The notes under the pieces: model-generated | Database searches by the model: none | What the model was told of the DNA's origin: nothing | What the model saw: only the letters and a program-made list of their open reading frames with translations | DNA from: Chitinophaga parva | GTDB taxonomy: Bacteria; Bacteroidota; Bacteroidia; Chitinophagales; Chitinophagaceae | NCBI RefSeq assembly: GCF_003071345.1 | Contig: NZ_QCYK01000003.1 | Coordinates: 992,001 to 1,056,000, forward strand | Direction of reading: 5' to 3' | Length of the DNA: 64,000 nt | Translations under genes and position numbers: made by a program | Shown: positions 25,007-35,104 of the stretch, piece by piece | Layout of the letters: every line of letters begins with the position of its first letter | Numbering within the stretch: position 1 is the first letter of the stretch

Positions 25007-25960
25007 TCAACTCCAGTAATGATCTTTATCAAATCTTTGTTCGTACACATATTTGCCAAACAGCTGTGTGTACTTTTCCCCGCTTTTCTTGAAGCCTACA
25101 TTTTCGAGCAGTTCTGTCATGGCAGGTTGCTCGTTGGTGGTGAACATGTTGATCTTCTGGTACAACTTGTCTTTGCAGAAGGCCAGTACATCCTGCATAA
25201 TATGCATGTCCACCCCTTTACCACGGTGCTCAGGGTGCACGAAGAACCAGCGTAGCTGGGCAAGGTGGCGACTCTGGGCCAGGATGGCAGCGGCACCTAC
25301 GATCTGGCCTTTGTAAGTGGCCAGCCAGATGCGGTCTTTCACCGGGTTGTAGGTCTGCATGAAATCGTTGAACTCCTTGATCACGTGCGGCTCATAGGTC
25401 TGGTTGTAACCCAGCTCAGGGCCCAGCACACTGCCGTGCAGGTAGATGAGGTAACCCAGGTCGCCGGGCTCCAGGGAGTGGCGGAATACGATGTCGTGTT
25501 GCACATCGGGCTCCATGTTGCCGTCCTTTTGCCGGAATACATCCTGGATGGTGTGCATGGCATGGACCAGGTGCTCGTGACGGGCCTCCGGCACGGGCTT
25601 CAGGAGATTGATCACCTGCGTGTCCTGGTGTTCCGCGGCTACCGCCAGCAGTTTTTTGCCTTTCCCGGTGAGTTGGATGTACTGGGTGCGCGCATCGTTG
25701 GGCACTTTGCGGCGGCTTACCAGTTGCTCGGCCTCAAAGGATTTCAGCATACGGCTCAGGTAGCCGGGGTCAATGCGCAATTGCTGGATGAGGGTGCTCG
25801 ACCGGCAATTGTCCTGCTGGCTAATAGCTTGCAATACCGTCAGTTCTGTGGACGACAAGTGATGGTCCGGGATCGGTTGTTGAAGGGCATTGGATAGTTC
25901 GGTAAAGAAACCGGTAAAATCTTTCACGGTTTCAATCAAATCAGGCGTCAAGGGATTCAT
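25007..25960 (-). CDS. MarR-type regulator fused to GNAT acetyltransferase (copy 1)
   Basis: A 317-residue two-domain protein. The start MNPLTPDLIETVKDFTGFF is chosen because a promoter-like sequence ends just upstream. Residues about 10-150 are a MarR winged helix: LSSTELTVLQAISQQDNCRSSTLIQQLRIDPGYLSRMLKSFEAEQLVSRRKVPNDARTQYIQLT. Residues about 160-317 are a GNAT domain with LRWFFVHPEHRGKGVDMHIMQDVLAF (acetyl-CoA loop, close to R-G-x-G). Such fusions are usually called bifunctional HTH/GNAT proteins; the acetylated substrate is unknown. A second, divergent fusion lies at 56401. Confidence 0.9.
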   Translation of the reverse strand: MNPLTPDLIETVKDFTGFFTELSNALQQPIPDHHLSSTELTVLQAISQQDNCRSSTLIQQLRIDPGYLSRMLKSFEAEQLVSRRKVPNDARTQYIQLTGKGKKLLAVAAEHQDTQVINLLKPVPEARHEHLVHAMHTIQDVFRQKDGNMEPDVQHDIVFRHSLEPGDLGYLIYLHGSVLGPELGYNQTYEPHVIKEFNDFMQTYNPVKDRIWLATYKGQIVGAAAILAQSRHLAQLRWFFVHPEHRGKGVDMHIMQDVLAFCKDKLYQKINMFTTNEQPAMTELLENVGFKKSGEKYTQLFGKYVYEQRFDKDHYWS

Positions 25961-25976
25961 CTTATTAATTGTCAGC

Positions 25977-26007
25977 GAAAAATACAAAACAAATTGACAC
26001 GGGCAAA
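25977..26007 (-). promoter_or_regulatory. Candidate promoter of the first MarR-GNAT gene
   Basis: On the minus strand TTTG (complement of 26004-26007), 19 nt, then TATTTTTC (complement of 25977-25984), one mismatch to TAnnTTTG. The ATG is 17 bp downstream. TTGTC/TGACA half-sites surround it and could be an autoregulatory operator. Confidence 0.45.
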
Positions 26008-26198
26008 CAGTTTTCGTTGACGCAGACAATTTTACAGTAAAAATGCAACTTTTATGTGAGGAGAATGCGCTGCCGGCATTGAGCCTGAATGGGTAAGATG
26101 GCAGACCAGACATTTTTGCAGGCGGCCTCTCCCCGGCATAGCTATTGCAGTGTTTAGCCGGGCCAATTTCCCTATGACCGGCCCATTAACACGACCTT

Positions 26199-27146
26199 AT
26201 GAACGTAAAAGATTACTATAAAATCCTGGGCGTTGAGAAGTCCGCTTCCGACGACGAAATAAAGAAGGCCTACCGCAAAATGGCCAAAAAGTACCACCCT
26301 GATAAAAATCCGGGTGACAAGGCCGCGGAGGAAAAGTTCAAGGAAGCCAATGAAGCTTACGAAGTGCTCAGCGATGCCGAAAAACGCAAGAAATATGACC
26401 AGTTTGGGTCCGACTGGCAGCACTACGAGCAGCGTGGTGGCCGCCCGGAAGATTTTGACTGGAGCAATTTTGGCGGCAATGCCTATGGTGGCGGCCATTC
26501 TTACAGCTACAACTTCGGCGGTGGCGAGGAAGAAGGTGGCCAGTTCTCCGACTTCTTTGAAGCCCTCTTCGGGCAGCGCTTTGGAGGCGGTACCGGTGGT
26601 CGCAGGCAGCAGGCAAGGGGCCCGCAGAAGGGCAATAACCTTAACGCCACGATGGAAGTAAGCCTGGAAGATGCCTACAAAGGTGGCAGCCGCCAGGTGG
26701 AAGTAAATGGCTCCCGCCTGAGCATTAAACTGAAACCCGGCCTGCAAAACGGCCAGGTGATCCGCCTCAAAGGCAAAGGCCAGGAAAGCCGCAGTGGTGG
26801 CGAGCCGGGAGACCTGCTCATTACCATACAGGTGGCGCCGGATAACCGTTTTGAACTGAAAGGACAGGATATTTACACCGACGCCCCGGTAGATCTTTAC
26901 GTGGCCCTGCTGGGGGGTAAAGCGCAGGTAACCCTGCCTGGTGGCGCCATTAACATGACCATTCCCGAAGGCACTAACAGCGGTAAGGTATTCCGCCTCA
27001 AAGGCAAAGGTATGCCGGACTACCATCACCCCAACCAGGCCGGTGACCTCTTCATCAAAGTGATGGTGCAGGTGCCCACCAACCTGAGTGAAAAAGAAAA
27101 GGCCCTGTTCCGCCAGCTGGCACAGGAACGTGGCATTACCGTATAG
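26199..27146 (+). CDS. CbpA-type DnaJ protein (class B J-domain co-chaperone)
   Basis: A 315-residue co-chaperone of DnaK. The J domain occupies residues 1-70 with the HPD triad at 33-35 ([11 protein letters not shown]). A Gly/Phe/Tyr-rich linker follows (about 75-150, including [19 protein letters not shown]). Two C-terminal peptide-binding beta domains follow (from about 150) with the double LKGKGQ and LKGKGM motifs. There is no CxxCxGxG zinc finger, which makes it the CbpA/DjlB type rather than canonical DnaJ. It is transcribed alone and ends in a clear terminator. Confidence 0.94.
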   Translation: MNVKDYYKILGVEKSASDDEIKKAYRKMAKKYHPDKNPGDKAAEEKFKEANEAYEVLSDAEKRKKYDQFGSDWQHYEQRGGRPEDFDWSNFGGNAYGGGHSYSYNFGGGEEEGGQFSDFFEALFGQRFGGGTGGRRQQARGPQKGNNLNATMEVSLEDAYKGGSRQVEVNGSRLSIKLKPGLQNGQVIRLKGKGQESRSGGEPGDLLITIQVAPDNRFELKGQDIYTDAPVDLYVALLGGKAQVTLPGGAINMTIPEGTNSGKVFRLKGKGMPDYHHPNQAGDLFIKVMVQVPTNLSEKEKALFRQLAQERGITV

Positions 27147-27175
27147 CAACTGCAAGCAATCCAATAAACCAAACA

Positions 27176-27201
27176 GGCAGGTAAATTGATTTTTACCTGC
27201 C
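27176..27201 (+). terminator. Terminator after the DnaJ-like gene
   Basis: A perfect 10-bp stem, GGCAGGTAAA (27176-27185) and TTTACCTGCC (27192-27201), followed by a run of T on the plus strand. It may also serve the convergent DPP-IV gene. Confidence 0.85.
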
Positions 27202-27317
27202 CGTTTTTTATACTGCCCGCCTGGGGATCTTTGCTCCTGCCCCCTTTCCCGGGGAGCAGCGAAAATTCACTCCGGGGCCTTGCATACCTTGGGTAAACCT
27301 GATACCCCGGAACTATT

Positions 27318-29468
27318 TTAGTGGATCATTTCCGGTGCTGCCGGCTTCTCCAGCAGGTAGCGATAGATAAACCGCATCTTTTCATTTTCAAAATGCGTGC
27401 GTGCCATGCCTGGCCAGCCATGGCGGCCACCCGGATAGAACATCATTTCAAAGTGCTTGTCCAGTGACTGCAGCTTGCGCACCAGTTGAAGGCTGTTCTG
27501 CAGGTGTACGTTATCATCAATAGTGCCGTGCACGATCTGCAACATGCCAGTTTTGTCGTTGTATTTATCGGCAAAGGTGAGCACTGCGCCATTCTTGTAG
27601 CCTTCAGGATTGTCTTTCGGCGTATCCATGTAACGCTCCGTGTAGTGGGAGTCGTACAGGCTCCAGTCTGTAACGCTGCCGCCTGCCATGGCGTAGTTGA
27701 ATACATCGGCATATTTGGTCACCGCCAGGCAGCTCATATAACCGCCGTAGCTAAAGCCAGTGATGCAGATCTTTTTGGGGTCTGCATAGCCTTTGTTCTC
27801 CAGGTATTTTACGATGGTGGCGTAGTCTTTCAGTTCCCAATCGCCCAGGTCGCGGTACATGTAGTTGACGCCGGCTTTGCCAAACTGGCCGCTGGCGCGG
27901 TGATCCATGGCAATCTGGATAATGCCTTCCTTGGCCAGCCACTGCTGGTTTGCATTTACGCTGAAGCGGTCATACACGGTGCCTGCATTAGGGCCTCCAT
28001 AAATGCTGATCAGCACGGGGTAGCGTTTGGTGCTATCCATGTGCAGGGGCCAGGTGATAACGGCCGGCAGGTCAAATTTACCATCCTCACTTTTTACGCG
28101 GATCAGTTCTGTTTTAGCGTATTCGTACTTGTCGTAGTCAGCGCCTTTGCTGTCTGCAATGTTGGCGATCACCTTGCCGGTATTGGCTACCAGGGCCACT
28201 TTCGTGGGGGTGTTGATATTAGAGTACGTAGTTACGAAGTACTTGCCGGTGGGCGATACATTTACATCATTGTAATAATCGCCGGAGGTGAGGCGCTTAA
28301 AGCCGCTGCCATCCAGCTTTACACTGTACAGGTCTATGCGGGTGCTGTTTTCCTTGCGGGCGGTAAAGTATACCACGCCTGCTTTTTCATCAATGCGGGG
28401 CACGGCCAGCACGGAATACTCACCGGGTGCCAGTTGGCGGATCAGCTTACCCTGCATGTCGTGGTAGTACATTTGCATCCAGCCACTTTTATCGCTGAGG
28501 TATACGTAGCCTTTGTTGTTTGCCAGGAAGTTGAAACGGTCTACACGGTCTTCCAGGTCAATCCAGGTTTTCTGCTGCTCACGGTATAACTCAGATTTGG
28601 CGCCGGTTTCCAGGGAAATGGCGTAGAGGTGGTAATCGTTCTGGTCGCGGTTCAGCCATTGTACCCAGAGAGAGCTGCCGCTGGCATCCCAGTGCGGGGT
28701 GCCAAAGTACTGGTCGTCTTTTTCGTTGAAGTCGGCCCATACGGTTCTGGCAGTATTGATGTCTGCAATGCCCACTTTTACCTCGGGGTTGGGATCACCG
28801 GCTTTGGGATAGCGGGTGTTTTCCAGGAAGCCATGCTGGCCGGTTTCATCGTAGATGGGGAACACGGGCACCATGCTTTCATCCGTGCGGAAGTAAGCAA
28901 TGTGTTTGCTGTCGGGGCTCCACCAGTAGGCTTTGTACTGGGTGGCACGGCCCAGGATCTCTTCCATGTACACCCAGCTGGCGTAGCCATTCAGGATGGT
29001 GCTGGTACCATCGGTGGTGAGCTGGGTTTCTTTATTGGTCTGCAGGTCATACACGTACAGGTTATTGGCCCGGGTGTATGCTGCGTGCAGGTGGTCAGGA
29101 GAAAGCGTGGGTACTTTTTCGGCGGTCTCCGTTTTGGTGAGCTGGCGTTCACCATTGGCGTCTTTATAAAATACGTCGCCGTCTTTCAGGAATACAGACT
29201 GTGGTGCGGCTGCGGGCTGGGCTTCCGTGGCGGTGGCAGGGCGGTTTTTACCGGTGGCGGCATTATAGATCACGTAGGTGGACGCGCCGTTATTGCGTTG
29301 TTCCAGGAGCACTTCATGGTCATTGAGCCAGAAGCGGGGAACGGGCAGGGACTGGGTGATGGCTGCGGACTTGTCGTGGGTGAGCGCGTCGGCGGCAAGG
29401 GGCCGCTGCTGGGCGTTTGCGGCGACTGTCATCAGCAAGGCCATGGACGCTAGTTGATATCGCATCAA
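27318..29468 (-). CDS. Dipeptidyl peptidase IV (S9 family)
   Basis: A 716-residue exported serine peptidase removing Xaa-Pro dipeptides from peptide N-termini. A signal peptide is present (MMRYQLASMALLMTVAANAQ; the second Met is an equally possible start). An N-terminal beta-propeller of about 450 residues includes the substrate-anchoring double Glu in SWVYMEEILGR. The alpha/beta-hydrolase domain has the nucleophile in GFSYGGYMS (Ser near 573), Asp in HGTIDDNVH (near 651) and His in GGRHG (near 683). Location is probably periplasmic. Confidence 0.95.
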   Translation of the reverse strand: MMRYQLASMALLMTVAANAQQRPLAADALTHDKSAAITQSLPVPRFWLNDHEVLLEQRNNGASTYVIYNAATGKNRPATATEAQPAAAPQSVFLKDGDVFYKDANGERQLTKTETAEKVPTLSPDHLHAAYTRANNLYVYDLQTNKETQLTTDGTSTILNGYASWVYMEEILGRATQYKAYWWSPDSKHIAYFRTDESMVPVFPIYDETGQHGFLENTRYPKAGDPNPEVKVGIADINTARTVWADFNEKDDQYFGTPHWDASGSSLWVQWLNRDQNDYHLYAISLETGAKSELYREQQKTWIDLEDRVDRFNFLANNKGYVYLSDKSGWMQMYYHDMQGKLIRQLAPGEYSVLAVPRIDEKAGVVYFTARKENSTRIDLYSVKLDGSGFKRLTSGDYYNDVNVSPTGKYFVTTYSNINTPTKVALVANTGKVIANIADSKGADYDKYEYAKTELIRVKSEDGKFDLPAVITWPLHMDSTKRYPVLISIYGGPNAGTVYDRFSVNANQQWLAKEGIIQIAMDHRASGQFGKAGVNYMYRDLGDWELKDYATIVKYLENKGYADPKKICITGFSYGGYMSCLAVTKYADVFNYAMAGGSVTDWSLYDSHYTERYMDTPKDNPEGYKNGAVLTFADKYNDKTGMLQIVHGTIDDNVHLQNSLQLVRKLQSLDKHFEMMFYPGGRHGWPGMARTHFENEKMRFIYRYLLEKPAAPEMIH

Positions 29469-29555
29469 GGTTTTTAGATTTTGTTGCAGTTTGAAAATGA
29501 TGGCACGTAAAATAGGGAAAAAATGGAAAGTTGTCGTGTGAGGTGGGGGGCGTGG

Positions 29556-30644
29556 TTAATTTTGAGGATGTTCGGTTGGTGTGGTCTTAATATCGGCCCT
29601 TGTTTTCGGCAGGCAACCGGGATAGTTGATCTGCACAAAATCAATGAGTTTTTCCCTTACATAGCAACGCAGGTCAAAGGCGTTGCCACTGTTGGTGGCG
29701 CTCATGAGGGCGCGGACCTCGATGGTATGTTCGCTGGCGTTGGTCACCTGGATGGAATTCACGCGTTTGTCCCACAGCGGGTTTTCGTTGAGCAGGCGGG
29801 TAAACTCCTTGCGCAGCGGTTGTATGGGCATGGAATAATCCAGGTACAGGAAGGCAGTGCCCAGGATAGCGGCACTGTTGCGGGTCCAGTTCTGGAAGGG
29901 TTTTTCAATGAAATAATTAATGGGAAGAATAAGGCTGCGCTGGTCCCAGATGCTTACCACTACGTAGGTGAGCGTGATCTCTTCTACCCGGCCCCACTCC
30001 TCTTCCACCACCAGCACATCGTCTATGCGGATGGGTTGTGTAAAGGCGATCTGGAAGCCGGCCAGCAGGTTGCCCAGGGATTTCTGGGCGGCAAAGCCGA
30101 TGATGATACCGCCCACGCCCACGCCGGTGAGCAGGCCGGTGCCCAGCTTGCGGAGGTGGTCAAAACTGAGCAGGATGGCACATATAGCCAGGATTACGAT
30201 CACGCTGATCATAAACTTGCGTATAAACGTGATCTGGGTGCGGATCTTGCGCTCCCGCAGGTTGTCGGTCTTGCTCAGGTCGTACACGTGGAAAACGTAG
30301 TCTTCAAATACTTTTACAATGCCGATGAGCAGGGCCGCAAAGGCCAAGGTGAGGAAGATATCTACCGCTTTGTCGAACACCATTTCGTCCTTGCGGCTCA
30401 GGCGCATGTAGGGCTGTACCACGTTGAGGATCAGGAAAGGCAGCAGGTAATTTACCGGGCGGCCCAGGTTGCGCAGGATGGAGCGCAGGAGTGAAAACCC
30501 TTCTTTCTTGCGGGCAGAGAGTTTTAAAATACCTGCCAGCAGGAACTTAATGAGCAGGCCCACTACCAGCGCACTGGCCACCAGTAACAGGTTCCAGAAG
30601 AAATCAGGCAGGTGATCCAGCGTGTTGTAAATATTATTCCACAT
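29556..30644 (-). CDS. MscS-family mechanosensitive ion channel
   Basis: A 362-residue inner-membrane channel. The start MWNNIYNTLDHLPDFFWNLLLV is preferred over a start 21 codons upstream that lies in non-coding-looking sequence. About four to five helices precede the pore helix GLLTGVGVGGIIIGFAAQKSLGNLLAGFQIAFTQPIRIDDVL, the Gly/Ala-rich TM3 signature of MscS. The beta domain EEEWGRVEEITLTYVVVSIWDQRSLILPINYFIEKPFQNWT follows. It protects against hypo-osmotic shock. No obvious operon partner is present. Confidence 0.92.
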   Translation of the reverse strand: MWNNIYNTLDHLPDFFWNLLLVASALVVGLLIKFLLAGILKLSARKKEGFSLLRSILRNLGRPVNYLLPFLILNVVQPYMRLSRKDEMVFDKAVDIFLTLAFAALLIGIVKVFEDYVFHVYDLSKTDNLRERKIRTQITFIRKFMISVIVILAICAILLSFDHLRKLGTGLLTGVGVGGIIIGFAAQKSLGNLLAGFQIAFTQPIRIDDVLVVEEEWGRVEEITLTYVVVSIWDQRSLILPINYFIEKPFQNWTRNSAAILGTAFLYLDYSMPIQPLRKEFTRLLNENPLWDKRVNSIQVTNASEHTIEVRALMSATNSGNAFDLRCYVREKLIDFVQINYPGCLPKTRADIKTTPTEHPQN

Positions 30645-30772
30645 ACGGCGTGTCTTGGTTGGGCTTAGTGTAACAAAATACGTTCCAGTGAAAGGGGGCC
30701 CGGACAAACAATGCCCACCGTCAACAAACCAGCAGGCGTGTAACCGGTGGAACAGATGACTTAAATCAGTTT

Positions 30773-31198
30773 TTGAAAACGGCTGGTATATTTTTCAAAT
30801 TAATACATAGCTTTGCCTTGGTTTTGAAACAGCTACTTACCATATTATCTGCGATCGTCATATTACTCCAGCCTTTTCGCGGGGTACTGGACGCGCTGGC
30901 AGTAAACCAGCAGCATTATTATGTTTCTACCGTGCACACCCTCCATGGCCGCCCCGTGATCTATTGCGGTGATGAGGAATCCCTTCACAAAAAAGTACAA
31001 AAAGACCAGCAGCAGCGCTCCTCAGAAGAATCGTCTGACAGCCAGCGTACCGCGGTAGCTTTTCCCCTCTTTTGCACCACATTTGATAGCTATACAGCTC
31101 CTTTGCCGCCCACAGTGACCCAACTGTTTACTGCAACCCTGCAAAACAAGCCGGTAAAGGGTTTTCACGAGATCTTCCATCCGCCCTGTAACGCGTAA
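30773..31198 (+). CDS. Small exported protein of unknown function upstream of the TonB receptor
   Basis: Up to 141 residues, with no ATG near the start: candidate starts are TTG at 30773 or TTG at 30824. The second gives KQLLTILSAIVILLQPFRG, a signal-peptide or anchor segment. A TAGCTTTG -7-like box lies at 30808-30815, which would put transcription too close for either start, so the start is unresolved. The mature part has a polar Gln/Ser stretch (KVQKDQQQRSSEESSDSQR), then FPLFCTTFDSYTAPLPP, and two further Cys. Small unknown proteins of this kind often precede TonB receptors in metal-related loci of Bacteroidota. I do not recognise the family with certainty. Confidence 0.5.
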   Translation: MKTAGIFFKLIHSFALVLKQLLTILSAIVILLQPFRGVLDALAVNQQHYYVSTVHTLHGRPVIYCGDEESLHKKVQKDQQQRSSEESSDSQRTAVAFPLFCTTFDSYTAPLPPTVTQLFTATLQNKPVKGFHEIFHPPCNA

Positions 31199-31204
31199 TA
31201 AGGC

Positions 31205-31221
31205 GCACCGCTCCCCGGTGC
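31205..31221 (+). terminator. Hairpin between the small gene and the TonB receptor
   Basis: GCACCG (31205-31210) and CGGTGC (31216-31221) with a 5-nt loop are followed by a short weak T stretch. It could be a terminator, an attenuator or an RNA-stabilising hairpin. Confidence 0.35.
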
Positions 31222-31300
31222 AGATTTTGCGTGGCAGCTATTAGGTTATAGCTCCACCGGTTGTATTTATCATTATCTCCCTCCTTATTACTGATCCTCT

Positions 31301-33586
31301 ATGTTCAAGCATAGCCTCGTTCTCTTATTACTGGGCGCAGGCGCTATGGCACACGCACAGTCCGTACACGGCGTGGTGTATGATGCCCTTACGCGCGAGC
31401 CCCTGCCCATGGCCATTGTATGTGATGCACACCAGCATCGCAGCAGCGCCAATGCCAGTGGTCATTTCCAGATACAAACCCAAGACAGTGTTTTATACAT
31501 CAGCATGAATGGTTACCAGCTGGCTAAGGTAGCCGTGAAACCTTTGATGGACGTGCCTTTGCAGGTGTCGTCCAAAGAGCTGCAAACGGTGGTGGTCTCT
31601 GCCAGCCGCACCGCGGAAAAGCGCAGCGAAGCACCGGTAGCCATCAGCACCATTAGTGCGCAAACCATTGCAGATAACAAGGCCAACCGCCTGGACCAGT
31701 TACTGAACCAGGTGAGCGGCGTGATGATGGTAAACCTGGGCAATGAACAACATGAAATGAGCATCCGCCAGCCCATGACCACCAAGAGCCTGTTCCTTTA
31801 CCTGGAGGACGGCATTCCCATCCGCACTACCGGCGTGTATAACCATAATGCCATGCTGGAACTTAATATGACGGCTGCCCGCCAGATAGAGATCATCAAG
31901 GGGCCGGCGTCTTCCTTGTATGGTGCAGAAGCGATAGGGGGTGCGGTGAATATTATCACAGCTGCCCCGCCGGCCTTACCTGGCGGCACTTTCAGCCTGC
32001 AGGCCAATAACAATGGTTACAAGCGTGCCGATGTGCAGGCCGGCACCAGCTTTGGCAAATGGGGGATGCTGGTGAGTGGCTACTATGCCAACCGGCATAA
32101 TGGACCGATCGACTACAGCGATTTTCACAAAACGGCCGTAACGGTGCGGGCAGATTATAAGGCCAATGTCCATACGCTGTGGACCAATAGCATTACCCTG
32201 GCGGATTACTACAGCGATATGACGGGGGCGCTGGACAGTACGCACTTTGCACACCACGATTACAGTACGCCCTACTCTTTCACATACCGTAAAACCTACG
32301 CGTTGCGCGCCCGCAGCACGCTCAGCCATCGCTGGAATGAGCAATCTGAAACCCAGGTGAGCGCGGTATTCCGGGACAACGCTGTGAAGCAGAATCCCTC
32401 CTACTATATCTATAATGACTATCACAAGGCCAACGGGGTGTACGTGGGCGATCCGATGCTGGCGCATGGGCAGGTGAATGAAAATGCCTTCAGCAGTTAC
32501 AGCCTGCTGGTGCAGCACCAGCAGCGGTTCCGCTTCCTGCAAAGCAAGCTGATAGCGGGCCTCAGCGGAGATTTCAGTCCGGCTGATTACTGGGCCAACT
32601 ATATCCGTATTCAACGTAATGCAAAGGGTAACTATGTGGGCTATACGAAAACAGATTCCAGCCTGAGTAATTATAAAACCAATATCAGCAACGTGGCGGC
32701 CTATGCCCATTATGAGCTGAGCCCTGCCCGGGGTTTGAAGATCGTAGCGGCGCTGCGTTTTGATGAATACCGCTATAATTACAAGAACCACCTGCCTGCT
32801 TCCGCTTACTCCGGCGCACCGTCTACGGTGACAGATTACAACCGGTTAACGCCTAAGCTGGGCTTCACTTACAACTACCACAATGTGGGTGTGTACGGCA
32901 ACTACAGCCAGGGCTTTGTGCCGCCACAGATCACCGATCTTTTTGGTGGGGTGAAAGTGCCTTTCCTCGATTCGCAAACCTTTTACAACTATGAAGTGGG
33001 TGGCTGGATGTCCCTGCTGCAGCAAAAACTGTATGCAGATGTAAGCCTGTACCAGATGGATGGCACCCACGAGATCATTTCCGTGCTGCAGGATGATGGT
33101 ACGTACCGTAATCAGAATGCCGGCAAAACCCGGCACCGGGGCGTAGAGTATGGGATCACCTACCATCCCGCCACCAGCTGGACATTGCGTGTAAGCGCCA
33201 CAAATGCACAGCATACTTTCCAGGACTATACGGAAAAAGGTGTCAGTTATGCGGGTAAGGAAATGGCCGGTGCGCCACATTTTACCAGCAACATGGCTGC
33301 TACCTGGAAGCCGGGATTTGTAAAAGGGCTGCGCCTGGGCGTGGAATGGCAGCACCAGGGTGGCTACTGGATGGATAATGCCAATACCAGCCGCTATGGC
33401 GGATTTGATGTAGTGAATGTGAGAGCGGGTTACCAGTTTGGCCGTTTTGAAGTATGGACCAATGCATTGAACGTGGGCAACCGCTATTATGCCACCATTG
33501 CCAGCAGTTCCGGGTATGGCAAAAGCTATAACCTGGGCGATCCGCGGGAGTTTAACGTAGGCCTTTCATGCCATTTGGGTAAATAA
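31301..33586 (+). CDS. TonB-dependent receptor with carboxypeptidase-like N-terminal domain
   Basis: A 761-residue outer-membrane active transporter. The signal peptide is MFKHSLVLLLLGAGAMAHAQ. The CarboxypepD-like domain VHGVVYDALTREPLPMAIV follows (about 22-95). The plug domain is QTVVVSASRTAEKRSEAPVAISTISAQTI (TonB-box-like start) to IEIIKGPASSLYGAEAIGGAVNIIT. A 22-strand-type barrel ends in an aromatic-terminated strand (FNVGLSCHLGK). The neighbours (PepSY membrane protein and SCO protein downstream) suggest metal uptake, iron-chelate or copper, but the ligand is not determined by the sequence. Confidence 0.93.
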   Translation: MFKHSLVLLLLGAGAMAHAQSVHGVVYDALTREPLPMAIVCDAHQHRSSANASGHFQIQTQDSVLYISMNGYQLAKVAVKPLMDVPLQVSSKELQTVVVSASRTAEKRSEAPVAISTISAQTIADNKANRLDQLLNQVSGVMMVNLGNEQHEMSIRQPMTTKSLFLYLEDGIPIRTTGVYNHNAMLELNMTAARQIEIIKGPASSLYGAEAIGGAVNIITAAPPALPGGTFSLQANNNGYKRADVQAGTSFGKWGMLVSGYYANRHNGPIDYSDFHKTAVTVRADYKANVHTLWTNSITLADYYSDMTGALDSTHFAHHDYSTPYSFTYRKTYALRARSTLSHRWNEQSETQVSAVFRDNAVKQNPSYYIYNDYHKANGVYVGDPMLAHGQVNENAFSSYSLLVQHQQRFRFLQSKLIAGLSGDFSPADYWANYIRIQRNAKGNYVGYTKTDSSLSNYKTNISNVAAYAHYELSPARGLKIVAALRFDEYRYNYKNHLPASAYSGAPSTVTDYNRLTPKLGFTYNYHNVGVYGNYSQGFVPPQITDLFGGVKVPFLDSQTFYNYEVGGWMSLLQQKLYADVSLYQMDGTHEIISVLQDDGTYRNQNAGKTRHRGVEYGITYHPATSWTLRVSATNAQHTFQDYTEKGVSYAGKEMAGAPHFTSNMAATWKPGFVKGLRLGVEWQHQGGYWMDNANTSRYGGFDVVNVRAGYQFGRFEVWTNALNVGNRYYATIASSSGYGKSYNLGDPREFNVGLSCHLGK

Positions 33587-33595
33587 AAAGAAACC

Positions 33596-35074
33596 ATGTC
33601 GGTGAAGAAACAAGTATATCAATGGCACAGGCGGCTGAGCATCATCATGGCTATCCCGGTGCTGCTTTGGGCCACCAGCGGGTTGATGCACCCGTTTATG
33701 ACCTCGGTGAAGCCAAATATTAAACAGGGCGCCCTGGCCCCGAATGTGATAGACAGCGCGGAGCTGAAAGTGCCGCTGGGAGCGGTATTGCAGCAGCTTC
33801 ACCTCGATGCTGTGCAGCAGGTAAATGTGGTGCGCATGCACCAGCAGGCCTATTACCAGGTGGAGCCGGGCAGCCATTATGTGAATGCCCGCACGGGAGA
33901 AGAACTACCCGATGGCGCAGCAGAATACGCGAAAGCACTGGCCCGGGGCTTCCTGGGCGACCGTAACTGCAACATTGTGCGCGTTACAAAACTGACGGAG
34001 TTTACAGACCAGTACCGCGATATTAACCGCCTGTTGCCGGTGTACAAAGTGGATTTTGACCGTGCGGATGGCATTTCCATTTACGTGGATGATGCCGGTA
34101 GCCGTATGGCATTGGCCACGGACCGTTTTCGCATCGGGTTCCAGCAGTTCTTTACGCTGATGCATACCTGGGAGTGGCTGGGTTTCCTGGGCAAGGGCCG
34201 GCTGGTGGTGGAAGCGGCGCTGGCAGCACTGGCTTTTATTACCGCAGTGCTGGGGCTTTACATCTTCTTTTTCACAAAGAAGCCGAGGGCTAACGGGAAT
34301 CCCCGTATGAAGTACCGGTCCCTGCACCGCACTACTTCCATTGTGACAGTTTTGTTTACGCTGATGTTCAGCTTCAGCGGCGCTTTCCACGCACTTACAA
34401 AACTGAAACCCGATAACCGCCGGCAGTATTTTGTAGCGCCTTATTTCCCGGCGGCGGCGCTGCAACTGGACATGCCGCGCCTGTTGGCCCGGTTGGACCG
34501 GAATACGGCGATCAACAGCCTCTCACTGGTACGGCTACACGGGGATGACTACTGGCGGGTAAACCAGACCTGGTTTAACAACAGTGCCGACCTGGAGGCC
34601 TGCTGCCGTAAGCCGGGAGAGGTGGTGCCGGTGAATGCAAAGCCGAAAGTGACCTACATACGCATGACAGACTACCAGGTGCTGCCAGATGGGGAAGCGC
34701 GCTACGCGAAAGAACTGGCCCGGACTTTTAGCGGCCTGCCGGACCGGGATATTTTGTCGGTGACGCCCGTTACAGCTTTTGGGGGAGAGTATGAGTTCAT
34801 TGACAAGCGGTTGCCGGTGATGAAGGTAAGCTATGGCGGCCGGGAGCCGGTGCGCTACTATGTGGAAACCAGTACGGGTGTGCTTGCTGTGGCAGTAGCG
34901 GACAAGGACCTGGTAGAAGGTTACAGTTTTGCCCTGCTGCACAAGCACCATTTCTGGGATGGGTTGGGTAAAACGGTGCGGGATGCGAGCACCATCATTG
35001 GCGCACTGCTGAACGTGGTGGCCGTGATAGTGGGATTGATCTTATACCGTTATTCACTGAAGAAGAAATACTAA
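33596..35074 (+). CDS. PepSY-associated transmembrane protein
   Basis: A 492-residue inner-membrane protein. The first helix is YQWHRRLSIIMAIPVLLWATSGLMH, with a His before the helix, typical of PepSY_TM proteins. Two PepSY-like periplasmic segments (about 45-165 and 300-440) flank further helices (LVVEAALAALAFITAVLGLYIFFFTKK, LHRTTSIVTVLFTLMFSFSGAFH, and a C-terminal DGLGKTVRDASTIIGALLNVVAVIVGLILY). Such proteins often accompany TonB receptors and are proposed to help reductive release or transfer of iron. It starts 9 bp after the TonB receptor stop, so the two are in one operon. Confidence 0.9.
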   Translation: MSVKKQVYQWHRRLSIIMAIPVLLWATSGLMHPFMTSVKPNIKQGALAPNVIDSAELKVPLGAVLQQLHLDAVQQVNVVRMHQQAYYQVEPGSHYVNARTGEELPDGAAEYAKALARGFLGDRNCNIVRVTKLTEFTDQYRDINRLLPVYKVDFDRADGISIYVDDAGSRMALATDRFRIGFQQFFTLMHTWEWLGFLGKGRLVVEAALAALAFITAVLGLYIFFFTKKPRANGNPRMKYRSLHRTTSIVTVLFTLMFSFSGAFHALTKLKPDNRRQYFVAPYFPAAALQLDMPRLLARLDRNTAINSLSLVRLHGDDYWRVNQTWFNNSADLEACCRKPGEVVPVNAKPKVTYIRMTDYQVLPDGEARYAKELARTFSGLPDRDILSVTPVTAFGGEYEFIDKRLPVMKVSYGGREPVRYYVETSTGVLAVAVADKDLVEGYSFALLHKHHFWDGLGKTVRDASTIIGALLNVVAVIVGLILYRYSLKKKY

Positions 35075-35104
35075 CGTTCACGTATATATTAAATTATACA
35101 GCAT